From: Thermoanaerobaculia bacterium
GTDB lineage: Bacteria; Acidobacteriota; Thermoanaerobaculia; Multivoradales; J023
Length of the DNA: 34,444 nucleotides
Assembly (NCBI GenBank): GCA_028066595.1
Contig: JALCBJ010000070.1
Span: 1 to 34,444 of the forward strand
Reading direction: 5' to 3'
Both the position numbers and the translations under genes were made by a program. Below are positions 13,976 to 22,470 of the stretch, piece after piece. The notes below the pieces were generated by a model that was given only the letters and a program-made list of their open reading frames with translations, was not told where the DNA came from and ran no database searches. The first letter of the stretch is position 1. Each line of letters starts with the position of its first letter.

Positions 13976-16657
13976 ATGAGCCCGCCTGCCGAATCCAGCG
14001 CGTCGCGACCCGACGCCTCGCTCGCCGACCCGCCGACGCTCCACGCCTGCACCATCGTCTCCAAGAACTACCTTTGCTACGCGCGGGTGCTCGCCCGGTC
14101 CTTCCGGCGTGCGATGCCAGGTGGTCGCTTCTACGTGCTTCTGGTCGATCGCAACGATGGCCATATCGACCCTGCGGCGGAGACCTTCGAGTTCATCGAA
14201 GCCGAGGATATTTCGACGCTCGACGACGTGGCGTCGTTCCTCTTCAAATACACGATCCTCGAGGCGAACACCGCGATCAAACCGTTCTTCTTGGAATGGT
14301 TGATCGACAGGGACGGTCTGGAGAACCTCGTCTATTTCGACCCGGACATATTGATCACCGGCTCCTTGGACGAGCTCGCCGGCCTGGTCGCTCGGCATGC
14401 CGTCGTCCTGACGCCCCACCTCACCGATCCGATCGAAGACCAAAGGTTCCCCACGGAACAGGCGATCTTGCAGGCCGGATCCAACAACCTGGGTTTCGTT
14501 GCACTGCGGTCCTGCCCGACCTCTCGACGACTCCTACGTTGGTGGCAGGAGCGTCTCTACGACCATTGTGTGGTGCGCATCGAAGAGGGCCTTTTCGTCG
14601 ACCAGAAATGGATGGACCTGGCAGCCGGACTCTTCGGTGGCGAAGCCAAGGACGGCGGCGTCAAAGTACACGTCGATCCCGGCTACAACGTGGCGTACTG
14701 GAATCTTCACGGTCGCCGGCTGAGTCGATCGAATGATGACGTGACCGATGTCGAGGTCCGGGGCCAACACGGAGATCCCAGCCCTCTGATCTTCTTCCAT
14801 TTCAGCGGCATCGACCCCGAGAGCCTGGAAGGTGTGTCCAAGCACCAGGATCGCTTCACCTTTCGCGACCTCGATGAACCGACACAGGCGCTCTACCGTC
14901 ACTACGCCGACCTGGTGCGTGCGGCCGGCTACGCCGAGACTCGCCCTTGGCCCTACGCCTTCGGTATGTTCTCCAACGGGTGCCGCATCCCCGACCTGGC
15001 GCGAGCGCTCTATCTCGACATGACGCCCGCCGAACGGCAGCGTTTCGGCGACCCTTTCGAAGTCGACGGAGAGGCGTCGTTCTACCGATGGTTGAACGAA
15101 CCGGCCTCCGGGAGACGAGGCGAGGGCCATCTCTCGCGGCTGATGGCACGCATCCATTCTGGTCGGCCGGACCTTCGCGGAGCCTACGGCGATCCATCGG
15201 GAGCCGATTTCTCGGCCTTCTCGTCGTGGATGCGCGATGCCGGCCGGTACGAGTACCGCCTCGACGAGGCATTCCTGACAGATCTCCATGACGACCGTCA
15301 TCTGCCGCGTTGGACGCCCTCCGGACTCAAGCGTCGCGCCGTCGGAAGGGTACGACGGATCTACCATTCCCCCGGCGGCCGCAAGCTGAAAGCCTCACTG
15401 AAGAACACGCTCGGCCCAGATCGGACGCGGTCGCTGAAACGTCGCCTACGTCCCAAGCCTGTGGTCGACGAACCCGCCGCAGCCGGCCCCCCGATGGAAG
15501 ATCTAGGGGTCAATCTGGTGGGATATCTCGACGCCGAGACCGGCATGGGCCAGGCCGCCCGCTCCCTCGGCCGAGCGTTCGCCACCACGCCGATTCCGGT
15601 CTCTCGGCACCGGATCGATCTCAACGTTCTGGCACGCAAAGACGAAAGCGATCTCGAGCCCGCGAGGGACTGCGATGCGGCTACTTTTCCCCACGACATC
15701 AATCTCTTCGTGGTCAATGCCGACCAGGTGGTGCCGGTCAGAGATCTGCTGGGAGCCGACGTATTCGGCGGCCGGCGCAACGTCGGCCTGTGGCTCTGGG
15801 AGCAGGACACGTTCCCGGACGTCTGGCGCCCTGCGTTCGAGCCGCTGGACGAGATCTGGACCCCCAGTCTGTTCTGTGTCGATGCCATTTCGAGCGTCTC
15901 TCCGGTTCCCGTTCGGAGGGTCCCTCTGCCGGTGGAACCGCGGGATCCGGACTCCCCTGATGCCGACGACGAGCTGCGACGAAAGCTCGATTGGCCGGAA
16001 GACGCCTTCGTCTTTCTCTTCGTCTTCAACTACCTCAGCTTCTTCGAGCGCAAGAACCCGCTGGCGGTGGTGGAGGCCTTTCGTCGGGCTTTCGGGGACG
16101 AGGGAGACAAGTTGCTCTTGTTCAAGACCTCCCAGAGCGACTTCGCACCGGAGCGGCACGGTCAGCTCCGCCAAGCTCTGGGCGACGCCACGAACATCCG
16201 CCTCGTCGACGAATACCTGAGCCGTCAAGAAGTCGACGGGCTGATGCGCAGTTGCGATGCCTATGTGTCGTTGCATCGCTCCGAGGGATTCGGCCTCACC
16301 CTGGCGGAGGCCATGTACTACGGCAAGCCCGTCGTCGCTACGGCGTACTCGGGAAACGTCGATTTCTTCGGCATCGGCAACGGCTTCCCGGTACGCCACC
16401 AGATGGTGGCCCTGGGAGACGATGCCGGCCCGTATGCCCGTGGCAGCCGCTGGGCCGACCCCGACATCGACCACGCCGCAGAGCAAATGCGGCGCGTGGT
16501 GGAAGACGATGCCGAGAGGCGACGCGTCTCGGCATGCGCGCGGCGCCACATTCGCGAGCATCTGAGCTTGGAAGCCATCGGTCGGATTCTCCAAAGCCGC
16601 TTCGACGAGCTGGTACTCAGGGCTCGCAAAGACACTCCCAGGCGCCTCCCGCACTGA
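13976..16657 (+). CDS. Two-module glycosyltransferase (GT8-like N-terminus, GT4-like C-terminus)
   Basis: This 893-residue protein joins two glycosyltransferase modules. The N-terminal GT-A module (about 22-300) starts with HACTIVSKNYLCYARVLARSF and has the metal- and sugar-binding DPD (Asp122-Pro-Asp124) in VYFDPDILITGSL, similar to GT8-like enzymes. A middle region (about 300-500) has no motif that I recognise and includes a basic stretch near 450-495. The C-terminal GT-B module (about 507-880) opens with GVNLVGYLDAETGMGQAARS and contains RSEGFGLTLAEAMYYGKPV, the GT4 EX7E signature. Both active-site motifs look intact, so the protein may add two sugars in sequence. No membrane helix is seen. 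The kinase gene starts 8 bp downstream, so the two are probably co-transcribed with the epimerase. Confidence 0.88.
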   Translation: MSPPAESSASRPDASLADPPTLHACTIVSKNYLCYARVLARSFRRAMPGGRFYVLLVDRNDGHIDPAAETFEFIEAEDISTLDDVASFLFKYTILEANTAIKPFFLEWLIDRDGLENLVYFDPDILITGSLDELAGLVARHAVVLTPHLTDPIEDQRFPTEQAILQAGSNNLGFVALRSCPTSRRLLRWWQERLYDHCVVRIEEGLFVDQKWMDLAAGLFGGEAKDGGVKVHVDPGYNVAYWNLHGRRLSRSNDDVTDVEVRGQHGDPSPLIFFHFSGIDPESLEGVSKHQDRFTFRDLDEPTQALYRHYADLVRAAGYAETRPWPYAFGMFSNGCRIPDLARALYLDMTPAERQRFGDPFEVDGEASFYRWLNEPASGRRGEGHLSRLMARIHSGRPDLRGAYGDPSGADFSAFSSWMRDAGRYEYRLDEAFLTDLHDDRHLPRWTPSGLKRRAVGRVRRIYHSPGGRKLKASLKNTLGPDRTRSLKRRLRPKPVVDEPAAAGPPMEDLGVNLVGYLDAETGMGQAARSLGRAFATTPIPVSRHRIDLNVLARKDESDLEPARDCDAATFPHDINLFVVNADQVVPVRDLLGADVFGGRRNVGLWLWEQDTFPDVWRPAFEPLDEIWTPSLFCVDAISSVSPVPVRRVPLPVEPRDPDSPDADDELRRKLDWPEDAFVFLFVFNYLSFFERKNPLAVVEAFRRAFGDEGDKLLLFKTSQSDFAPERHGQLRQALGDATNIRLVDEYLSRQEVDGLMRSCDAYVSLHRSEGFGLTLAEAMYYGKPVVATAYSGNVDFFGIGNGFPVRHQMVALGDDAGPYARGSRWADPDIDHAAEQMRRVVEDDAERRRVSACARRHIREHLSLEAIGRILQSRFDELVLRARKDTPRRLPH

Positions 16658-16665
16658 GTGTCGGC

Positions 16666-18390
16666 ATGTCCGGCGTACCACAGGAAATCGCAGGCTACCG
16701 AGTGGTTCGCACCCTCGGACGCGGTGGCGCGGGCACGGTCTACCTCGCAGAGCAGGACGAGCCGGTCAAGCGCCAAGTAGCGCTCAAGGTGCTGCGGCAA
16801 ACGGTCACCGACGACGAATCGAGCGCTCGTTTCTTGGCGGAACGCCACGCCATGGGTCGGCTGGATCACCCCAACGTGGGACGGATCTTGGAGGCAGGTG
16901 AGGACGACTTGGGACGGCCATTCTTCGCCATGGAATGGCTCGACGGGCTCCGGCTCGATCACTACTGCGAGCAACATCGGTCGACTATCGCGGAGCGGCT
17001 GAGGATTTTCCAGCGTATCTGCCGCGGCGTCGCCCACGCCCATCAGAAGCAGCTCCTACACCGGGACCTGAAGCCTTCCAATGTGCTGGTGATCGAAGTC
17101 GACGGTGAACCGGTACCCAAGGTGATCGACTTCGGTGTCGCCAAGGCGCTCGACCAGCCCCTCGGCGGAGTCGACCTGAAAACCCAGCATGTGCTGGGCA
17201 CACCGATCTACACCAGCCCGGAAGGACTGAAGCTGCGGGAGGTGGATATCGACACCCGTAGCGACGTCTATTCGCTGGGCGTCTTGCTCTGCGAGCTGCT
17301 GGTAGGCCGACGTCCCCACGAGCTGGGCGATGGAGCGCTGGGGTCGTTCCTGCGCCGCAAGGCCGAAGAGGACCCGGCACCACCGAGCGACTTGCTGGAC
17401 GAGATACCTGACGAAGAGCGGAGGAAGATCGCGGCCGCCAGACGACAGAGAGTCCCCGAGCTTCACAAGAAGCTGCGCGGCGATCTCGGGTGGATCGTGC
17501 TCAAGGCCGTCGCGCGCAGGCGGTCCGGACGCTACGCGTCTGTTGTCGAGCTGGCAGCCGACGTCGAGCGCTGTCTCCATTCCAAACCCATCCAGGCGCG
17601 ACCTCCCTCGGTGAGCTACTCGATCGGAAAATTCGTCGGCCGCCACCGCACGGCGGTCGTCCTCGCCGCTACCATCGCGGTGGCGATCCTGATCGGGATG
17701 GCAGGCTTGGCGACAGGCCTACACCGGGCCCGGCTGGCAGAAGCCAGATCCAACGCGGAAGCGACGGCGGCACGTCTGGAACGCGACCAGGCCGAAGCTG
17801 TTTCCGCCTTCCTTTCCGAGCTCTTCCGCGACGCCGCCATCAACTCGCCAAGGGTCGGAGGAGGAACGAATGCGATCGACCTGTCGGCCGACGAGCTGGT
17901 GGAACGCGGTGTCCAGCGGGCCACCGAGAGTCTCGCAGGACAACCCGACGCCCTGATGCGGGTCCAGGCGACGATCGGCGACATCTACTACGCCTGGGGA
18001 CGCTTCAGCGCCGCCAGGTTCGGTCATGAGGCCGCCCTTCGGCTGGCGAAAACGGTGCAAGCTCCTGCCGTCCAAGAAGCCGACATTCGCATCGCTCTCG
18101 GCGCTGACCTACTCCAACTGCAAGAGCTCGACGAGGCGGACGATCAGCTCAACTCCGCCTTGCAGCTTCTCCGCTCCTGCACCGCGGTGTCAGCAGAGGA
18201 CCGAAGCAGCCTCGGAAACGCAGAGGTTCGGGCTCTCGTGCTCTTGGCGCGACTGGCCCGCTCGCGAGACGACGAACCGAGAACGCGCGAGTTCCTGGAA
18301 CAAGCCCGAGCGGTGCTGGCGTCGTCGCCCAAGGAGGACTTGGACGACCTACGCGAGCTCGCGCGGTCCGTCGGTCTCGAGATGGAGTGA
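16666..18390 (+). CDS. Transmembrane serine/threonine protein kinase with helical sensor-like tail
   Basis: This 574-residue protein has a complete N-terminal Hanks-type kinase domain (about 9-300). It shows the Gly loop LGRGGAGTVY (18-26), Lys41 in VALKVL, the catalytic loop HRDLKPSN (Asp134), DFG (155-157) and activation segment GTPIYTSPE. A single transmembrane helix lies near 329-351. The extracytoplasmic C-terminal 220 residues are helical and resemble degenerate TPR repeats, including IGDIYYAWGRFSAARFGHEAALRLA and LLQLQELDEADDQLNSALQLL. Such kinases usually sense an envelope signal; the ligand and target are unknown. Its position 8 bp after the glycosyltransferase suggests regulation of glycan assembly. 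Its 3' end overlaps the convergent PAP2 gene by 42 bp. Confidence 0.93.
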   Translation: MSGVPQEIAGYRVVRTLGRGGAGTVYLAEQDEPVKRQVALKVLRQTVTDDESSARFLAERHAMGRLDHPNVGRILEAGEDDLGRPFFAMEWLDGLRLDHYCEQHRSTIAERLRIFQRICRGVAHAHQKQLLHRDLKPSNVLVIEVDGEPVPKVIDFGVAKALDQPLGGVDLKTQHVLGTPIYTSPEGLKLREVDIDTRSDVYSLGVLLCELLVGRRPHELGDGALGSFLRRKAEEDPAPPSDLLDEIPDEERRKIAAARRQRVPELHKKLRGDLGWIVLKAVARRRSGRYASVVELAADVERCLHSKPIQARPPSVSYSIGKFVGRHRTAVVLAATIAVAILIGMAGLATGLHRARLAEARSNAEATAARLERDQAEAVSAFLSELFRDAAINSPRVGGGTNAIDLSADELVERGVQRATESLAGQPDALMRVQATIGDIYYAWGRFSAARFGHEAALRLAKTVQAPAVQEADIRIALGADLLQLQELDEADDQLNSALQLLRSCTAVSAEDRSSLGNAEVRALVLLARLARSRDDEPRTREFLEQARAVLASSPKEDLDDLRELARSVGLEME

Positions 18391-19416
18391 GGCATCGTCC
18401 TCGCCTCGCGCCTCCGTTCCACACCAGCCGAACCGTACGAAGAGCCAAGGACCTAGCGCCGCCAAGAAAAGGGTGATCGCGGCGTATCGTAGTGCGGTGG
18501 CGAAGGCCGGATCGAGGTCGATCTCTCCGAAGAGAGCCTTCAAGCTCGCCCGCAAGGCGAAGATGACCGTCAAGCCAACGAGCCCAACCGCGAGCTTCCG
18601 CCAACCTACGGGTGGCAGAAAACGCACGTGTCGACGCTCCCAGTCGGCCCCCAGCACGATGCCGATCAACGCTCCACCCGCCGCGGCGACGGACTCATCT
18701 CCATCGCCCGCCGAAGGCAGGACCCAAAGCAAAGATGTCACCGGCACCACCACGAGCGCTACCTTCTGGAGCCAGCGCAGCTCGGTCCACACGTCAGGAG
18801 CCGGATCGGCGAGCCACCAGAGCCCCAGGAACATCGAGGCTCCGATCAACACGCCCACCGCCACGTCGTGTGGGTAATGCACACCGAGGTAGACACGGCT
18901 GGTGGCAATTCCCAGCACTATCAGAACCGCTGGTGGCCAAAGCCAGCCCCGTTTTCCTTCCCGTGCCAACCACGGCCATATCGCTCCCGCGATCATGGCG
19001 TGGGCCGACGGGAACGACCAGCCGGGCGCATCCACCAATCGCAGAGATATGTCGGGTCGGGGCGCCTGGAACACGCCCTTGAGCAGACTGTTGAAGAGCG
19101 CGGTGATCATCAACACCACGCTGACCCTTAGGAACACAAGCCGATCCAGCAGCCAATAGCCGAGTGTGAAGACAACGAGAAAGAACGTGGCGTCACCGAG
19201 AGCTGTCAGACCCCGGAAAAGCGGAGTCAATGCATCGTGTCGCCAACCGAACACCCAGTCCAACGTCTGATCCCCTCGTCCTCGGAACACGTCCGCCGCG
19301 ATCCCGATGGTAGGATTCCGGCGGAGAAACTGTTCGTGTCGGATCGCAAGTATAGGCAGCGAGGCTATCAGGACGACAAGGGAGACCACCCGGGTAACAC
19401 TGCGCCTGCAGGTCAT
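18349..19416 (-). CDS. PAP2-family membrane phosphatase
   Basis: This 355-residue polytopic protein has all three PAP2 motifs: KGVFQAPRP (Lys113, Arg120, Pro121), FPSAH (136-139) and SRVYLGVHYPHD (Ser173-Asp184, SRx5Hx3D). The family dephosphorylates lipid phosphates such as phosphatidate or undecaprenyl diphosphate at the membrane. The substrate here is not decided by sequence, but neighbouring glycosyltransferases make polyprenyl phosphate recycling attractive. Helices continue to the C-terminus, beyond the core PAP2 unit (about 60-200), adding three or four extra segments. The start at 19416 (MTCRRSVTRVV) gives a short basic N-terminus before the first helix; no strong ribosome-binding site is visible. 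Its 3' end overlaps that of the kinase gene. Confidence 0.9.
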   Translation of the reverse strand: MTCRRSVTRVVSLVVLIASLPILAIRHEQFLRRNPTIGIAADVFRGRGDQTLDWVFGWRHDALTPLFRGLTALGDATFFLVVFTLGYWLLDRLVFLRVSVVLMITALFNSLLKGVFQAPRPDISLRLVDAPGWSFPSAHAMIAGAIWPWLAREGKRGWLWPPAVLIVLGIATSRVYLGVHYPHDVAVGVLIGASMFLGLWWLADPAPDVWTELRWLQKVALVVVPVTSLLWVLPSAGDGDESVAAAGGALIGIVLGADWERRHVRFLPPVGWRKLAVGLVGLTVIFALRASLKALFGEIDLDPAFATALRYAAITLFLAALGPWLFVRFGWCGTEARGEDDASLHLETDGPRELA

Positions 19417-19437
19417 CCGAGGCGTCGAGATCCGACC

Positions 19438-19764
19438 CTGAGACCGGCCGGCCGTGGCCTTGGAGCCCCGACGGCGACGATCTTTCGTTGCCGCGTCTGC
19501 GGCAAAGAGAATCCAGTGAAGGATCTGGCACCGGAATCGGCCTGTACCCATTGCGGCGCCGATCTACATTCCTGCACCCATTGCTCTCTCTTCGACACGT
19601 CGGCCACGAATCAATGTCGTGAGCCGAAAGCCCAGCTCGTCCGGAGTAAAGCGACGCGGAACCAATGCGGTCATTTCAAGGTCCGCCGAGCCCGCGAGTT
19701 CGCCAAGGAAACCAACTCACCCCGCGATGCCAAGGCAGCGTTCGACGCACTGTTCGACCTCTGA
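19438..19764 (+). CDS. Small zinc-ribbon protein, start uncertain
   Basis: The C-terminal 95 residues form a clear conserved domain: two CxxC pairs in FRCRVCGKEN and SACTHCGADL, then HSCTHCSLFD, NQCREPKAQ and a last Cys in RNQCGHF, ending DAKAAFDALFDL. I recognise this as a family of small bacterial zinc-binding proteins of unknown function. No ATG lies close upstream in frame. Candidate starts are CTG at 19438 (used here), ATC at 19480 next to the conserved FRCRVC, and GTG at 19336 with a GGAG nearby, which would overlap the divergent PAP2 gene. The 5' boundary is therefore open, and a sequencing error removing the start is possible. Confidence 0.6.
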   Translation: MRPAGRGLGAPTATIFRCRVCGKENPVKDLAPESACTHCGADLHSCTHCSLFDTSATNQCREPKAQLVRSKATRNQCGHFKVRRAREFAKETNSPRDAKAAFDALFDL

Positions 19765-19818
19765 GACGAAGCTGAGCGACATTCTTCTCAACCCCCAGGT
19801 TCCAGGATTCTCCCGTCC

Positions 19819-21543
19819 ATGAATGCACTGCAACGCCGTGCGCGTCGCCAGACCGTTCGAATTGCGCTCTCCATCGCCCTGGCAGGCACCTGCTTCGCAG
19901 CGTCCGTCGCCCCGGCGGAGGATCGGCTGAACGTACTGCTCCTCGACTACCACGAGCCGATCGAACACGACGTTCTTCTCAGCCATTTGTGCGTGGAGCC
20001 GTGCACGCGCTCGAACGGCTGCCCTGACGAGCTCGTCAGGCAGGGCGTCGACTACTGGAACGACGACTTCGCGGTGTTTCGCCCCGGCTACCTGGGATCC
20101 GACGCCAGCTTCGTAGTCGGGATCTACAAGGACCGACAGATCGACTTTCTTTCGATCTCCGGCCACCATGCCTCGGGCTTCTCCGGGGATTTCGGCAAGG
20201 GACGTTTCTACCTCGACGAGCTGGCCTACGTTCTAAGCGGACTGCCCGGAAAAGACGCCTTCTTCGCCACCCCGTCGTTCGTACTGCTTCAGGGCTGCTG
20301 GACCGACGTGAAGTCCGGGTTCGACGGCGACCCGATCGAGTATGTACGCCACATCATCGAAGACACGACGGTCCGTGCGGGTGAGTCGGAACGACTTCTG
20401 GCCGCGATTCAACAGATGGCGGGCGAGGACGATGCCTACCGCGAGCTGTTCCCCAATGCCTGCATCCTGGGGTACGACGGTACTCAGGTACCCGGCGGCC
20501 TCCTGGAGATCTATGGTCAGGTGAACAACTTCCTGCGCGGTCTCCGCGGCCATTTGGACGGAGGAGAGCCACCCGGCGCGCGCTTCGCCGTGGTCGAAGC
20601 TCGGCGCAACGGCACCATGGATGCGCTGAATCGACAGGTCGACCGCGAGTGCCTGCCCAGCGGATGGCCATGCAACCTCTGCCGAAGCGACTCGAGCTAC
20701 CGGGCCCTGGCCGATGCTCTCGTAGAGGTTCTTCGCGGCGAACGACGCCGCTTGGCGCAGGGTGAGCCTAGGACCGAGGCCTCGTCTCTGAGCATGGAGT
20801 CGGCCTTCGAAAGCGTCTCGCTCTACAACAACAGCAGCTGGGCCTGCTCGACCGTCGAACCATCGACTCCGCCGGTCTACCCGATGCCGATCGATCGGGG
20901 GCCGTTCCTCGAGACGTTTCTGCAGCTGCTGATGGTCGACCTCGGACAGATCCGGGGCGACGCGCGCCACCGGATCGAGGCCGAGCTCGTCCACTTGCTC
21001 GGCAGCACCGAGCTCGATCCGGATACCCGCACTCGACTTCGCCGACGCCTCACGGAGGGCGGCGGTGTGATCTGGCGTGAGCACTTCATGTCCCAGACCT
21101 TGCCCGAGTTGTCGACCTTTCGCCAGCGGGATTTCTTCGATTTCCTCGCCGAGGTCTCCTGCGCCTCCTGCTTCGAGGGTCTGTTTTCGGCGGATCCGAG
21201 CCATCGCGCCGAACGGGTCATACGAGAAAACGCCGCGAGTCAGCTCCGGCCCGACCTGGGTCGTGACCTCTACGAACGAGCTCTCACCGATCCCAGCCCT
21301 CGCGTGCGTTGGCTCGCTGCCACCCGGCTCGCCCCGTCCCTCGGCCCCGAGGTCCTCGATCTCGCTCGACAGGATCCCGATGAACGAGTCCGCGAAGCCG
21401 TGCACACGGCCCTGGCGGCAGCGAATCCGGCCGACGACCCGATGGAAGATGGCGTGCCGCCGACTTCCGACGAGGGAAGTCACTCTCCGAGCTCCGACGG
21501 TCTGATCAGCACCATGGACTTCGAAGACGAGGTCGACTCATGA
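19819..21543 (+). CDS. Secreted protein with caspase-like His/Cys pattern and C-terminal HEAT-like repeats
   Basis: This 574-residue protein has a Sec-type signal peptide (basic MNALQRRARRQTVR, then a hydrophobic core, probable cleavage near APA-ED at 33-34). The exported part begins with a beta strand (LNVLLLDY). It later has IDFLSISGHHASG (His116/His117) and SFVLLQGCWTDV (Cys160), the strand-His then strand-Cys order of caspase-like (clan CD) peptidases such as CHAT, C11 and C25. Several extra Cys (near 58, 62, 68 and 282-288) could form disulfides outside the cytoplasm. Residues 485-545 show two short HEAT-like helices pairs (SPRVRWLAATRLA; DERVREAVHTALA). I do not recognise the full-length family; peptidase activity is inferred from the motif pattern only. 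Confidence 0.72.
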   Translation: MNALQRRARRQTVRIALSIALAGTCFAASVAPAEDRLNVLLLDYHEPIEHDVLLSHLCVEPCTRSNGCPDELVRQGVDYWNDDFAVFRPGYLGSDASFVVGIYKDRQIDFLSISGHHASGFSGDFGKGRFYLDELAYVLSGLPGKDAFFATPSFVLLQGCWTDVKSGFDGDPIEYVRHIIEDTTVRAGESERLLAAIQQMAGEDDAYRELFPNACILGYDGTQVPGGLLEIYGQVNNFLRGLRGHLDGGEPPGARFAVVEARRNGTMDALNRQVDRECLPSGWPCNLCRSDSSYRALADALVEVLRGERRRLAQGEPRTEASSLSMESAFESVSLYNNSSWACSTVEPSTPPVYPMPIDRGPFLETFLQLLMVDLGQIRGDARHRIEAELVHLLGSTELDPDTRTRLRRRLTEGGGVIWREHFMSQTLPELSTFRQRDFFDFLAEVSCASCFEGLFSADPSHRAERVIRENAASQLRPDLGRDLYERALTDPSPRVRWLAATRLAPSLGPEVLDLARQDPDERVREAVHTALAAANPADDPMEDGVPPTSDEGSHSPSSDGLISTMDFEDEVDS

Positions 21544-21615
21544 ATTCTTCTCCCGTGCGCTGACGTACTCCTTCCTGGAGGGATACAGCCAGCGGACACG
21601 ACGACGAGGTCCGCC

Positions 21616-22464
21616 ATGCCTTCGATCGAACCCGGCAACATCTGCCCTGAGTCTTTCCGATATGCCTTCGATGCTCGCTCCGGTGTCGCGACGATCACCC
21701 TCGATCGCGCGGACCGATACAACGCGCTGACCTTCCAGGTCTACGACGAGCTGAAGCAGGTCTTCGACGCCCTCGACACCGAGCCCGGAGTGCGGGCCGT
21801 CGTCTTGACGGGGGCGGGTAAGGCGTTCTGCTCCGGAGGTGATGTGGAGGACATCATCGGCGAGCTGTTCGAACGCGACTACCGCGGCCTGCTCGACTTC
21901 ACCCGTCGAACCGGTGCACTCATCGTCTCGATGATCCGCTGTCGACGCCCCATCGTCGGCGCGCTCAACGGGCTCGTGGCGGGCGCCAGCGCCGTGATCG
22001 CCGCAGCCTGCGACGTCCGAATCGCGTCCGAGGACGCGAAGATTGCCTACCTGTTCACCAAGGTAGGCCTCTCCGGGGCCGATATGGGTGCCTCCTGGCT
22101 CCTACCGCGCATCGTCGGGCATGGTCGAGCTACCGAGCTCTTGATGTTCGGTGATTTCGTCGATGCCACCACGGCGCAGACCTGGGGGCTCTACAACCGA
22201 GTGGTGCCCAAGGAGGATGTGCTGGATACCGCGTGCTCGTGGGCCGAGAGGCTGGCCGCAGGTCCGTCATTCGGTCTCGAGGTGACGAAGAACATGCTCT
22301 ACCGCGGCCTCGATGGACATGGAGCCGGCCATGGCTGCCGAGGTCGAGATTCAGGCGGCCTGCATGGAGGATCCGAACTTCCGCGAGTCCTACGACGCGT
22401 GGATCGAGAAACGAAAACCGCGTTTCGGCTGAGGCCACACACCGTCACCTCGCGTACGATCTGA
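21616..22464 (+). CDS. Enoyl-CoA hydratase/isomerase family, frameshifted near the C-terminus
   Basis: This crotonase-fold protein has the CoA and oxyanion-hole segments GAGKAFCSGGDVEDI and ALNGLVAGASAVIAAACDVRIAS, and the active-site region FTKVGLSGADMGASWLLPRIVG. It would hydrate or isomerise an acyl-CoA; the substrate is unknown. The open frame runs to 22464, but its last about 50 residues are Gly/Arg-rich and unlike the family. In the next frame, from about 22313 to a TGA at 22430-22432, the DNA encodes a proper crotonase tail (EVEIQAACMEDPNFRESYDA...EKRKPRFG). One extra base near 22300-22313, real or a sequencing error, explains this. The ATG at 21616 has GAGGT upstream. It may belong to fatty-acid or aromatic catabolism; no pathway partners are adjacent. 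Confidence 0.85.
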   Translation: MPSIEPGNICPESFRYAFDARSGVATITLDRADRYNALTFQVYDELKQVFDALDTEPGVRAVVLTGAGKAFCSGGDVEDIIGELFERDYRGLLDFTRRTGALIVSMIRCRRPIVGALNGLVAGASAVIAAACDVRIASEDAKIAYLFTKVGLSGADMGASWLLPRIVGHGRATELLMFGDFVDATTAQTWGLYNRVVPKEDVLDTACSWAERLAAGPSFGLEVTKNMLYRGLDGHGAGHGCRGRDSGGLHGGSELPRVLRRVDRETKTAFRLRPHTVTSRTI

Positions 22465-22470
22465 TCCCTC

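Noticed and set aside
15991..16665. N-terminal extension of the kinase frame
   Set aside because: It overlaps the GT4 module in another frame; the kinase domain begins directly after the ATG at 16666.
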